Shown here piece after piece: positions 9,051-18,208 of a stretch of DNA of 63,577 nucleotides. How positions within the stretch are numbered: position 1 is the stretch's first letter; each line of letters begins with the position of its first letter. The stretch is from an uncultured Clostridia bacterium (lineage in GTDB: Bacteria; Bacillota; Clostridia; Lachnospirales; CAG-274). The position numbers were made by a program, and so were the translations under genes. The stretch covers positions 1-63,577 of the forward strand of contig CANQVZ010000009.1 of assembly GCA_947627425.1 (NCBI GenBank), written 5' to 3'. Under the pieces are notes generated by a model that did no database searches, had not been told where the DNA came from, and worked only from the letters and a program-made list of their open reading frames with translations.

Positions 9051-10337
9051 ATGAGAAAAAAACTTTATATGCTTACGGCATTTGCGGCGGCAATATCGCT
9101 TGTATTGTCGGGCTGTTCGGGTATAGGCGGAAAAAGCGATGGCTCCGAGCCTGTTACAATTACCGTCATGGGCAGAAAAAGCGACTTGGCAAAAAGCTAT
9201 ATGACAAGCATTTTCAGTCAATATGAAAAGGCAACGGGCAACAAGATAAAGCCTATACCGTTTGAGGACAATTATTTTGAATCAAACGCTGCGGACAGCT
9301 TTGCAAGAGGAGAGGTGCCCGATATATTTATGCATTTCCACAACTCCGATCTGGATCGTTTCGATATAGAAGGAAATTTCATGTATATGAACGATCAGAA
9401 ATGGGTTGACGAGCTTACGGACAGCACGCGGGAATATTGCACGGACAGCAGCGGAAACATATTGGGACTGCCCTTCTGGGAAAATTCCGTATCGGGTTGC
9501 TATTATAACAAGACTATACTTGACAGTCTGGGACTGAATAGCGCAACAACGCAGGCAGAATTTGATATGCTCTGTCAGGCGCTCACGGAAACGGGCTATA
9601 TACCCATATGCTGGCCTGCCGACGGCTGTGCATGGCCTGTGCAGTTTGCTCTGGATCCCGTATTTGCGGACAATCCCGATAAGCTTGAAAAGATAAACAA
9701 AAACGAAATAAAATATGCCGATATACCCGAGGTGGCAAGCATGGTGGAATGGATAGGAAATGCTGCCGAAAAGGGTTGGTTCGGTCCCGACTATCTCAAA
9801 TGGAACATTGACAATATAGATCCCGTTATGAGTTCGGGGCAGGCAGTTATGACATTCATGTGGGACACTTGGTTCTACACGGATCTGGCTAAGGACGGCA
9901 AGTACACCGTTGATGACTTTGAGATAATGCCCGTATTCCTGAACACTGTAAATAACGGCACATATGAGGGCGGCAATCTCAACATGATGATGGTGAACAA
10001 AAACGGAGAGCATATAGCGGACTGCCTTGATTTCCTTGATTTCTGCGCCGATGAAAAAAACTACAATATAGCCTTTGACGGCATATCTACGGTAAAGTGC
10101 TTTAAGAATCAAACCACCAACATACAGGCGCCCATGCTCACAAACGCCTCGGCATCCATAGACGCAAATCTTAGAGCATCGACCTCCACATCAAAGGTCA
10201 AGGGCTTCAGCTGTGATGATGTGGCTGTTGCTCTGGACAATCTTTTCAGAAAGAGAACGGATGTAAAGGGCTGCGTGGATCTTATGGACAGCCTTAGAAT
10301 AAAGGCGGCAGCAAAACAGGGAGTGGAGGGCTTTTAA
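9051..10337 (+). CDS. Extracellular solute-binding lipoprotein (family 1, sugar type)
   Basis: 428 aa. The signal peptide ends in lipobox LVLSGC, so it is membrane anchored outside the cell. The mature part has the two-lobe family 1 layout of carbohydrate ABC transporter receptors, starting VTITVMGRKSDLAKSY, with an Asn/Trp-rich ligand region (NSVSGCYYNKT, CWPADGCAWP). A GGAGG site precedes the ATG. No permease or ATPase gene is adjacent, so it may borrow a transporter encoded elsewhere or serve as a sensor. The upstream repeat places it tentatively in the same regulon as the secretion system. Ligand unknown. Confidence 0.85.
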   Translation: MRKKLYMLTAFAAAISLVLSGCSGIGGKSDGSEPVTITVMGRKSDLAKSYMTSIFSQYEKATGNKIKPIPFEDNYFESNAADSFARGEVPDIFMHFHNSDLDRFDIEGNFMYMNDQKWVDELTDSTREYCTDSSGNILGLPFWENSVSGCYYNKTILDSLGLNSATTQAEFDMLCQALTETGYIPICWPADGCAWPVQFALDPVFADNPDKLEKINKNEIKYADIPEVASMVEWIGNAAEKGWFGPDYLKWNIDNIDPVMSSGQAVMTFMWDTWFYTDLAKDGKYTVDDFEIMPVFLNTVNNGTYEGGNLNMMMVNKNGEHIADCLDFLDFCADEKNYNIAFDGISTVKCFKNQTTNIQAPMLTNASASIDANLRASTSTSKVKGFSCDDVAVALDNLFRKRTDVKGCVDLMDSLRIKAAAKQGVEGF

Positions 10338-10361
10338 TCCTCTCCCGACATATAGATCATA

Positions 10362-10399
10362 AAAAAAGTCCCGCTCCTATATCGGAGCGGGGCATTTTT
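10362..10399. terminator. Bidirectional terminator between convergent genes
   Basis: CCCGCTCC (10370-10377) pairs with GGAGCGGG (10384-10391). A T run (10395-10399) follows on the plus strand and an A run (10361-10367) precedes it, so it can end both the solute-binding gene and the convergent large gene. Confidence 0.85.
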
Positions 10400-10405
10400 G
10401 TAATA

Positions 10406-13400
10406 TCAGCTTGGACTTCCCATACCTGTCTGGCGGGTCATTTCGTTTGTGTTGGTCGGCTGCTGCGGCTGTGTTCTTTCAAGGTTATTGCTTGCGCTCG
10501 GCGATATTTCGTCCAAATTGCGCGCCACAGTGCTGCGCTGTCTTGCAAGCGCTGCATTCATATCCTTTGTGAATTTATCCGCGGCTCTCCTCGCAGCATC
10601 GCTTCTGTCACTTAATTCCTGTCTGAAATCATGCTCCTTCTTGATCTTTTCATAGTTCTCCAGATCCTTTCTATTCTGCTCCTTTTCCGCATCCGAAGCA
10701 ACCAGCTTCTTGAACCATGATAATTCCTCCGGCTTCTCCGGCGGGTATAATACCGGAGCAGTGATCCTGACAGCATTGAATGACACCTCGTCATCATAAT
10801 AATTGTTATGCTTTACCATAACATAGTCGTTGCTGTCGCCGTGTATAAGAGAGCTGTCAATAGCTCTGACTATATTTTTGCTTGCCATTTCAAAATCGGC
10901 AAATGTGGAATTTTCGCCAAGGTTCCATTTTTTGCTTATAGGTTCGCCTCCTATGTATATCACATCGGCAGCGGCGCGAAGGAGCTTCAGATTGGCTTCG
11001 CTGTTTTCATTTGTAACGGATATGCTGGTAATATCCCTTATGATGTCAACGCCCCTGCTGTAATCACTGTTTAAGTATGAATCCATATCAATGGGTGAAC
11101 TGGCAAGACTGTCTCTGTATATAAAGCCCATACGGTTGATATTATATACCTCATCGGGAGAAACGTTGCGGGCATTGGCAACTATATCCCTGAATTGCTG
11201 CGAAAAGGATGTTCCGTCGGGCATATGCATACTGTCTACATAGTTGCTGACATAGTTTGTTAAAGCCTCTGCATTTCCTCTGCGGAAATTCTCGTGGAAA
11301 TCGGGGCTTGCCAAAGCATTTTTGATTTCTGTCCTTAAGGCCTGATCAGCCATATGATTTGTTGCTTCTTGGTCGAGATTATCAGACATCACTTTTGAAC
11401 TGTATCCATGGAAAGTAACACCGACCAGCATACCAATGGGAATATCCGAAATATCGCGCATGGTGTCTGTGCCTATGTTATCGGTAACGGCCTGCGCAAT
11501 GACAGCCCTTTGATATGTGCCGTCAACACTTGACCTTATACCCTCGACATAGTTTTCGTCCCTAATATATTGGGTACGGAACGTATTCAGCTGTCTTAAG
11601 CTGTCGGGATATACACCTCTGAACATATCAGCCGCTTTTTTATTGTTAAGCTGTATCAGGTCCATTATCATAGAACCCATTATATCGGCTGTAATACCGT
11701 TTTCCCTTATGCTCTCGGGGTCGCTGTAATCCACATAAGGCATTTTCTGCTTTGACAAATGCTCAGCTATATTCATAAGCTTGGGAATCATGACCTTTGA
11801 AAACTTTTCATTCGCCTCGGGCGAACCCTTGGCGACCACTTCTCTGTTCTTTACGGGAAGAGAGAAATCAGCGTAAAATTTAGCGCCCATCTCGCGTCTT
11901 AAATTTCTCATCTCCGGAGTGTCCGCCAGAACCTGATCCAGTGTGAGATCATTTTCAGCCATGGTGTATGCAATCAATACTCCCGCAAAGGACGGCTCTC
12001 TGCCGGGCATACCCAGCATAAGGTTTTTATTGAGCTGACTCAGGACGCCTTTTGCCGCAGCCTTGTCGCCGCTTTGAAGAAAAGGCTCTGCCGCAAAATA
12101 CAAAAAGTCGTTGTATGCGCTCATCATAAGGTTCTCTCTGTTGCGAAGATCATTCTTGTCCTTTGTCATACCTATGACGGCATCATATATATTCTTTCTG
12201 AAGTCCCTTACATAGTTTACGGAGGCGTGCAGTTTATCCGCCGCATCCTTGCTTCCCGTTGACATCATATCGTCCAGCACTGCCTTTGACACTATGGGAA
12301 CGGGATCGGGCTCTATGGAATTTTCCCTCATTACGGTTACAAAATCGCCTTTCTTTTCCGTATCGAGAGCGGCTCTTACCATATCGCTCGCATTCTTTAT
12401 ATTGAGCTCCGTACCCTGCGGAAGAACAGACTTTATATTCCTGCCGTTTATGTAGAGCTTTGAAAGAAGCTTAGAAGCGTTGTCATCCGTTATTTCTTCG
12501 CCCAGAACGCTTGCAAGAAACGCCTTGTCGTCCGTCAGGGAGGTGTCGGCAGCTCTTACCGAGCTATTATTCAGAATGTCGGCAGCCTCTGCCTTTCTTA
12601 AGGTAGTATTTATCTTTTCGGTGTCGTGAACTCTGCCCTCCGTTATATCCTTAAGCTCGGAGCCTATACCTTCCCTCTGCGCTTCCTCGTTATAATGCGT
12701 AAGATAGCTTTTTGCTTTCTTTATATCGGGACGGTTTTCAAAATATTCATTGCTTGCCCTCTCGTCCGCTTCAAGCTCGGCAACGCCCGATGAGAGCGCT
12801 TCTATTTCTCCATTATAAGCGCTGCTCGGAGCAGAAGCCACTTTTTTGACCTTTTGAGTGTTGTTGTCAAATTCGATAACGACCTCGGCATCGTTGTGTA
12901 TTTCAAAGGTATTTCGTATTGCTTCGGCAGCCTGCGCAAGCGTGGGATAGTCCTCGGTTATCTTCTTGTCGTCTATATATACTTTGTCCAGAAGCTCATT
13001 TATGGGGGTAATATTGTCGCCCGTAAGCTCTCTTATGAGCCTTTCGTCGTCAAATGTGAAATAAAGGGGGTCTACGGAGACCGCATTATCCTCCGGAGGC
13101 TTTACAAAGGCGCTTGTCTGGGGAATATGTCCTATAGGCATATATCCGTCGCCGAAAAGCCTGTTGTAGCCATTGAATGACGGCTTAGCCACGGTTGTAA
13201 GAGTCGATTCAAAGTTATCTCTGTCATATAAATTTCTTACCTCGGTATTGTTCAAGGCGTTTAAGCCGTTTCTTCTCAAGAAGCTTTCATAGTTCTCAAG
13301 CACGCCCAGAGAATTTTTGAGGTGTTCTGTCCTCTGATCCATATCAACTCTAAGAGCCGCATCATAAAACGCATTTGCCTGATTCATTTCGGTATTGTCT

Positions 13401-14059
13401 CTGAAGGGCACGGATGAGAACACATCAACAAGACTGTCCGAAACAGCCTTGCAGCCTCTGAAAATACTGCTGTATGAAATATCCTCAACGAATTTGTCTA
13501 CATTTTCAATGCCCTTGTATGCGCGTATATTTTCCTTCTCGGCATTCAATACGCCTTCAACGCTCTCGGACATCTCGGCGGCAAGGTCGGTAAGCTCCAC
13601 ATAACCCGAAAATTCCTCCTCGGTGATTTCTTCGTGAATAAGGTCGGGCATAAGGGGCTCCAGCCTGCCTATGGCAGCCTGTATGGAGAAAAGGGCGTCA
13701 AGCCTTCTACCGTTCAGCTCGTCCGTAGTGTCCTCCGGATTTCTTGCAAAGGTCTCGTGGAACCTTGCAATGAGCTCGTCTTTTCTTTCCATTATTTCAT
13801 CGTCTTCTGAAATTATGTCTTCCTCATCCATGCCCTGTGAAAGGAACCATGCGTTCATAAACGCCGAAAACTTTGCGGGGTCTGACATATCCGCTCCGAG
13901 TCCGTACATTTCGGCTAAAATTTTGCCGTCCTCGGAATAGAGCAGAGAAGCATATCTTTCCGCCAGCCTGGCTGTTTTTTCTCTTTTTCTGTTGTTATAT
14001 GACACAGCGTAGTCATATAGCTTTCTTCTTTCACCCTGAGCTACATTTATAAATGCCAT
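10406..14059 (-). CDS. Large unrecognised protein, family member P1 (1217 aa), candidate T4SS substrate
   Basis: I do not recognise a known family. There is no signal peptide or membrane segment, so it is made as a soluble protein. It is clearly related to the proteins at 14358, 26644 and 32171. The N-terminus (MAFINVAQGERRKLYDYA) matches that of P3. ING-type modules lie near residues 360 (IYIDDKKI), 536 (LYINGRNI) and 1036 (IYIGGEPI). The central part (about 600-970) aligns with P3 (LPYVDYSDPESI in P1, LPYVDFSDPESI in P3). The C-terminal domain (about 1020-1150) has WFKKLVASDAEKEQN followed by a helical stretch and a Gln/Pro/Thr-rich tail. AAGGAGG precedes the ATG. It is monocistronic with its own repeat-controlled promoter. 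A secreted effector role is inference. Confidence 0.8.
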   Translation of the reverse strand: MAFINVAQGERRKLYDYAVSYNNRKREKTARLAERYASLLYSEDGKILAEMYGLGADMSDPAKFSAFMNAWFLSQGMDEEDIISEDDEIMERKDELIARFHETFARNPEDTTDELNGRRLDALFSIQAAIGRLEPLMPDLIHEEITEEEFSGYVELTDLAAEMSESVEGVLNAEKENIRAYKGIENVDKFVEDISYSSIFRGCKAVSDSLVDVFSSVPFRDNTEMNQANAFYDAALRVDMDQRTEHLKNSLGVLENYESFLRRNGLNALNNTEVRNLYDRDNFESTLTTVAKPSFNGYNRLFGDGYMPIGHIPQTSAFVKPPEDNAVSVDPLYFTFDDERLIRELTGDNITPINELLDKVYIDDKKITEDYPTLAQAAEAIRNTFEIHNDAEVVIEFDNNTQKVKKVASAPSSAYNGEIEALSSGVAELEADERASNEYFENRPDIKKAKSYLTHYNEEAQREGIGSELKDITEGRVHDTEKINTTLRKAEAADILNNSSVRAADTSLTDDKAFLASVLGEEITDDNASKLLSKLYINGRNIKSVLPQGTELNIKNASDMVRAALDTEKKGDFVTVMRENSIEPDPVPIVSKAVLDDMMSTGSKDAADKLHASVNYVRDFRKNIYDAVIGMTKDKNDLRNRENLMMSAYNDFLYFAAEPFLQSGDKAAAKGVLSQLNKNLMLGMPGREPSFAGVLIAYTMAENDLTLDQVLADTPEMRNLRREMGAKFYADFSLPVKNREVVAKGSPEANEKFSKVMIPKLMNIAEHLSKQKMPYVDYSDPESIRENGITADIMGSMIMDLIQLNNKKAADMFRGVYPDSLRQLNTFRTQYIRDENYVEGIRSSVDGTYQRAVIAQAVTDNIGTDTMRDISDIPIGMLVGVTFHGYSSKVMSDNLDQEATNHMADQALRTEIKNALASPDFHENFRRGNAEALTNYVSNYVDSMHMPDGTSFSQQFRDIVANARNVSPDEVYNINRMGFIYRDSLASSPIDMDSYLNSDYSRGVDIIRDITSISVTNENSEANLKLLRAAADVIYIGGEPISKKWNLGENSTFADFEMASKNIVRAIDSSLIHGDSNDYVMVKHNNYYDDEVSFNAVRITAPVLYPPEKPEELSWFKKLVASDAEKEQNRKDLENYEKIKKEHDFRQELSDRSDAARRAADKFTKDMNAALARQRSTVARNLDEISPSASNNLERTQPQQPTNTNEMTRQTGMGSPS

Positions 14060-14109
14060 ATTATTCCTCCTTATGGTGCGGTAACATAATAAATTTATTT
14101 ACTAATAAT

Positions 14110-14174
14110 AATATAACATAGTAAAAAAAAGAATTCAATAAATTGGCATAAACGACAAAGTTAAAGGCATAAAA
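14110..14174 (-). promoter_or_regulatory. LytTR-like direct repeat and promoter of P1
   Basis: Read on the minus strand: TTTTATGCC (14166-14174) and GTTTATGCC (14145-14153) begin 21 bp apart. Six bp further on is TTGAAT (14133-14138), then 17 bp, then TATATT (14110-14115). Two 9-bp direct repeats two helical turns apart, just upstream of the -35, is the geometry of AgrA/LytTR activator sites. Confidence 0.75.
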
Positions 14175-14290
14175 GCTTGCGTGTAGCGGGAGAGTTTCGC
14201 CGTGCAATATCATTTTGAGGACAGTCCCGGCTTCGCAGGACAGCCCCATTAAGGGCAAGGGCGGTGGCTTGCTATTGTGCCAAGAAACAC

Positions 14291-14319
14291 AAAAAAACGG
14301 AGCTTTACTCCGTTTTTTT
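14291..14319. terminator. Terminator after P2
   Basis: ACGGAG and CTCCGT arms flank CTTTA, with an A7 run before and a T7 run after, so it can act in both directions. It ends transcription of the minus-strand gene at 14358. The rest of 14060-14357 holds the P1 promoter, small G/C-rich inverted repeats around 14220-14280 and 14325-14342, and no gene. Confidence 0.85.
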
Positions 14320-14357
14320 GCGGCGCCCTCCCAAGCGGGAGGACAATAGAAGGTAGA

Positions 14358-17300
14358 TCAGCTGTTTTCCTTACCCTTTACATTTTGTTTTGATTTATCC
14401 ATTTCGTTTTCATTCTGGAATTGGGTGCGTTGTTTAATGTTTCTTACATCGTCCATTGTGAGGTTTTCAAGCGTTAAGGGCTTGATATACCTTATGGAGC
14501 TTGCCGCGCTTCTTGCCGTTTCCGCGCATTGGTTGATCCTTTGCTGTCTTTCAATACGGTTTTCATACCACATCATATTGGCTTCATATTCTGCGCACTG
14601 ACGGTCATTTTCCCTGACATCCTCGGGAGAAGCGAAAAATCTTTTGACACGACCGAACGGCTCCACATATTCGGGCTTTCTTATGACCTCATTGTCGGTA
14701 GCAACGAACGGTTCAAAGACATCGCTATCCTCCGCCTTGAACATGACATACTCTGTGCCCTTGCCTTCTATAAGAGAGTTTTGAAGTATTCTGCTGAGCT
14801 TATTGCCCATTGAAACATATTCGGTCTGCGGAGCGTCCTCGGGAATATCGAAATACATTCTGGCAGGCACACCGTTTATAAATATCCTGTCCGCAGCCCT
14901 CATACAGTCGTTGCCATACCATGTTTTGGCAAACTGGTCGGGCTCCCTCAGAATTGTAAGTCCCGACAATCTTTCGAGAAGCTCAAGACCGCCCATATTC
15001 AAAGCTCTTTGGTCTGCATCGTTGGAGAGCTCAAAATTGGGTCTGACATCGATCCTGCCGTCCTCAACAAAGGATTCGTCTCTGTTTCGTCTTTCTCTGA
15101 TTACGCGCCTTTCTTCTGCCTCTCTTTCGCGCCTCTCACGCTCCCTGCGGTCGTTTTCTGCCTTCTCGGCAGCCCTTCTTTCAGCCTCGGCTCTTGCCTG
15201 TGCTGCTGCCTCTGCCGCCGCTCTTTCTGCGGCTATAGCCTTCTCAGTGATATCTTTTACAACATCCTTTCCGCTTTTAAGCTCGCCGTTATTTATTTTC
15301 TCGGTAAGGTCATTTACCCTCTTCAATATATCGGCGTTCTTTTCGGAGGTCATTTCAAAGCCGAAATCCTTTGCGCCGTATAATATTATACGAGGCTTGT
15401 TGGCTTCGGGGTCATCAAAGCATTTCTGCGGTATATAGGCTATCTCGTTCTTGGGATCGCGCATATCCTGAACTACATCGCCCATTATAGTGAGCCAATT
15501 ATTCACGATGTCATTGGCATTTTTGGCGTCTCCCGCGTGCAGCTCAAGCGCGCTCTTGCCGTTTATGTATATACTGCCTATATATTCGGCAGCCATTTCA
15601 TTGGTAAATTCAAAGCGTTCGTTCGGAGTACCCGAAATGCGGTTCAATTCGGCCCTGAATTCTTCGGCTCGTTTTGTGTTGCCATAAAGGAAGGATGCCA
15701 TATCGCCCTCTACCTTTTTATTGAGAGGATGGTCGGGGTTGCCTATCCTATCGGCGTCAACGCCCGTTATCGTCTTGAATATCTTTGCCGTATCATCTCT
15801 GTTGGAAAGAGCTATTATGTTTTCCTCGGCTTCAAATGCGTTTTTGCTGTGCCTTACGGGCTTGGTCTCAAAATCGCTGAGTCTTGTCCTGTGCTTAGAC
15901 CTTCTTTTCCTATGCTTATGCTCCTCCTCCTTGGTCTCATCCGCCTCGGGCGCCTTCTGCTCGGGTTCGGGAGCAGCCTTGGCTGTTTCCTGCTTAGACT
16001 TGCCCGTTTCCTTCTTGGAAGCCCCGGGAGGAACGGGAGACTTGAGGTCTATCCACTTGTGTTCATCAGTAGTCTTGAAATCCGCCTTGAATACCTTGAA
16101 TCTTGCCTTCATTTCGGGAAGTATCTCTATATCCGTCTTATCTCTGTAGGCTTCCTTCAATATTCTGACAGCTTCATCCATTTTATCCTTTTCGGGATCC
16201 AGAAGCTCGGGCAGGTTCCTTCCGCCAACTCTTATCCTGTTTATTTCGGCTTCAAGCTCTTTATTGCTTGTAAGCTCGGTGCCGAGTATTGTATTGAGGA
16301 ATTTTCTGCTGCTCGGAGTGTAGTCCGGAAATTCAACTATTACCCTCTCGTTTATATTCTGAGAATTGAGAACCGTAACGACGGGTCTGGGAGCTTCGAT
16401 ATATTCTTCGATGCTGTTGCCGCTTGTCCTTGGCTCTATATTTCTCTTGAAGGCATTGAATACGGTAACGATATCCCCTCTTTTGGGCAGCCACTCATTG
16501 CTTCCGTCAATTCTGACATTCTCAAGCCTTTTCTTAAGATCTCTTGTGTCCAGATCCTCCGTGCCCAAAAGACTGTTGAAGTATACCTTAGCCTGCGTCT
16601 TAAGCCTGTTTGCTTCGTCCGTCTTGCCCGTCTTGCTGACCTTGCTGTGTCTTTCGGTATCCACATTGAGTATACGCACCTGGGAGAAGGATCTATTTTG
16701 AAGGTCTTTCTTGGCTTCTTTGGTTTCCTTGGTCCTTGCGGCATTGTTAAGGTCTACATAGCCAAGCTCACCCTCCATTACGGAGACGGTCTCGCCCTTG
16801 TTGAAGGATTCCCTTACAAGGCGCGCAGCCTCGGCGATTTTCTTGCCCGCAAGGTTCATGTCGCCTACATTTACCTTTCTCAATTCGGCTTCTATAGAGT
16901 ATTCATGTCTATGCTCTGTGCCGAGAAGAGTGTTGAAAAGGGTGATGTTGTCCGATTCCAGAAGATAGGGATCGAAGGACTCGGTCTGTCTGAACATCTC
17001 GCGGTGCTTTCCCTTACTTACGCCCTGAGCATCATTGCCCTTGAAGGCGGCGTTGAGTTCATCGGCATTGTTTTCAACGACAGCCTCGTCAATATCGAAC
17101 TCCGAGACAAATTCCGGAGTAAGATTCTTGGCGCTGCATTTTGCGCTGCTGTTATATCTGCCGTCGGTATTTTCCATTGCCACATCGGTCATATTGTATT
17201 CGCCGAATTTATCCACATAATTAAGAGCTGCGGCAACATTTTTGCTTTTTGCAAGGTTTTCGTCCGCAATGGCTTCTTCATCCGCAAAGTGCTCGCTTTT

Positions 17301-18005
17301 GGCTATTTCATTGAAGCCCTCTGCAACGGCTGCCATGCTGCGGTGTATTCTGGCGTAGTCGGCACTTTTGTTGAAGGCTTCTATGTCGTCAACATGCAGT
17401 CTGCGCCATACATTGTTCATTATAGTTTCGTTAAAGTGTATCTCATTGGGAGATTCGTTGTATTGCTCGGGAGAGAAGAACATAGCCGAAACACTGTCGG
17501 CAACAAGACCGTTTATACGAGCTCTGTCAACATAATTGCTGAACTGTCTTGAGTCCATTTCCTGTGAGAGGTCGGGCATTTCAACGGGGTATTCGCCCAT
17601 GCTCTTTGCTATGGCTATGAGCGCTCTTGCCTTTTCTCCTGCCATACGACCCATAAAAATCTGACAGAATTCCGTTATGGTCTCGGAACGCTTATCTACT
17701 ATAGAGCCCTGACGCTGGAATTCCGCTAGCCTTGAACCTCCGCCCACTGGCGCAAAAATATCGTCGTCCGAAAAGCCTTTATATCTGAGATAACCCGTCA
17801 GAAGACCCAATACCTTCTTTTCATCGTCAGCGGAATTTGCGGCAAAACCGAATCTTTCTCCACGCACTCCGTCTCTGCCAAGATTTATAACATTGTCAAG
17901 AGCCATAACAAGGTTGCGCTGTTTTGCCTCCCATGCGGCATCCGCGCCTACGGCATAGTTATGTATTGCGCCCCTGGATTCCCCAAAGTTGATACTGCCT
18001 GCCAT
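14358..18005 (-). CDS. Large unrecognised protein, family member P2 (1215 aa), candidate T4SS substrate
   Basis: No known family; soluble, with no signal peptide or membrane helix. The N-terminus MAGSINFGESRGAIHNYA follows the P1/P3 pattern. Five degenerate ING modules are visible, near 378 (VNVGDMNL), 497 (VRIDGSNE), 593 (IRVGGRNL), 815 (IYINGKSA) and 1043 (IFINGVPA), most preceded by an (F/L)xxLxGTE stretch. A Lys/Arg/His-rich patch lies near 697 (HKHRKRRSKHRTR), and an Ala/Arg/Glu-rich stretch at about 915-965 looks like a single long helix. The C-terminal domain has FGRVKRFFASPEDVREN, aligned with P1, P3 and P4, then a polar tail. An AGGAGG site precedes the ATG. It is divergent from the kinase operon and shares its repeat site. 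Confidence 0.8.
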   Translation of the reverse strand: MAGSINFGESRGAIHNYAVGADAAWEAKQRNLVMALDNVINLGRDGVRGERFGFAANSADDEKKVLGLLTGYLRYKGFSDDDIFAPVGGGSRLAEFQRQGSIVDKRSETITEFCQIFMGRMAGEKARALIAIAKSMGEYPVEMPDLSQEMDSRQFSNYVDRARINGLVADSVSAMFFSPEQYNESPNEIHFNETIMNNVWRRLHVDDIEAFNKSADYARIHRSMAAVAEGFNEIAKSEHFADEEAIADENLAKSKNVAAALNYVDKFGEYNMTDVAMENTDGRYNSSAKCSAKNLTPEFVSEFDIDEAVVENNADELNAAFKGNDAQGVSKGKHREMFRQTESFDPYLLESDNITLFNTLLGTEHRHEYSIEAELRKVNVGDMNLAGKKIAEAARLVRESFNKGETVSVMEGELGYVDLNNAARTKETKEAKKDLQNRSFSQVRILNVDTERHSKVSKTGKTDEANRLKTQAKVYFNSLLGTEDLDTRDLKKRLENVRIDGSNEWLPKRGDIVTVFNAFKRNIEPRTSGNSIEEYIEAPRPVVTVLNSQNINERVIVEFPDYTPSSRKFLNTILGTELTSNKELEAEINRIRVGGRNLPELLDPEKDKMDEAVRILKEAYRDKTDIEILPEMKARFKVFKADFKTTDEHKWIDLKSPVPPGASKKETGKSKQETAKAAPEPEQKAPEADETKEEEHKHRKRRSKHRTRLSDFETKPVRHSKNAFEAEENIIALSNRDDTAKIFKTITGVDADRIGNPDHPLNKKVEGDMASFLYGNTKRAEEFRAELNRISGTPNERFEFTNEMAAEYIGSIYINGKSALELHAGDAKNANDIVNNWLTIMGDVVQDMRDPKNEIAYIPQKCFDDPEANKPRIILYGAKDFGFEMTSEKNADILKRVNDLTEKINNGELKSGKDVVKDITEKAIAAERAAAEAAAQARAEAERRAAEKAENDRRERERREREAEERRVIRERRNRDESFVEDGRIDVRPNFELSNDADQRALNMGGLELLERLSGLTILREPDQFAKTWYGNDCMRAADRIFINGVPARMYFDIPEDAPQTEYVSMGNKLSRILQNSLIEGKGTEYVMFKAEDSDVFEPFVATDNEVIRKPEYVEPFGRVKRFFASPEDVRENDRQCAEYEANMMWYENRIERQQRINQCAETARSAASSIRYIKPLTLENLTMDDVRNIKQRTQFQNENEMDKSKQNVKGKENS

Positions 18006-18050
18006 TTTATTACCTCCTGTCCTTAATTTCCCATAGTACTTTATATTCTA

Positions 18051-18166
18051 ATAATACCACATATCCGCATAAAAATGTTCAGTTGTTTATGCCGTCAAAT
18101 TGACTGTTTACGACTTTTTAATTCATTTTTAATTTATTGTACTTGTTTGAAATAAATAATTATGAT
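18051..18166. promoter_or_regulatory. Divergent control region of P2 and the kinase operon, LytTR-like repeat
   Basis: GTTTATGCC (18085-18093) and GTTTACGAC (18106-18114) begin 21 bp apart. For P2 (minus) a -10 TATTAT (18051-18056) has a poor -35 at 18074-18079 that ends 5 bp from the first repeat, as expected for an activated promoter. For the kinase operon (plus), TTGTAC (18137-18142), 18 bp, TATGAT (18161-18166) lies 22 bp beyond the second repeat. One site could serve both, giving autoregulation as in agr-type loci. Confidence 0.75.
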
Positions 18167-18208
18167 AGAATAGAATAGAGAATTTTTTTAATGAAAGGGG
18201 TCCCCTAT

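Noticed and set aside
15537..17552. A 671-codon open frame on the plus strand opposite P2
   Set aside because: It is the mirror of a well-supported minus-strand gene with a GGAGG site, a promoter and homologues in this window. Its product is low-complexity and hydrophobic, as expected for an antisense frame; long antisense frames elsewhere (for example 37828-39027 and 39247-40293) are explained the same way.
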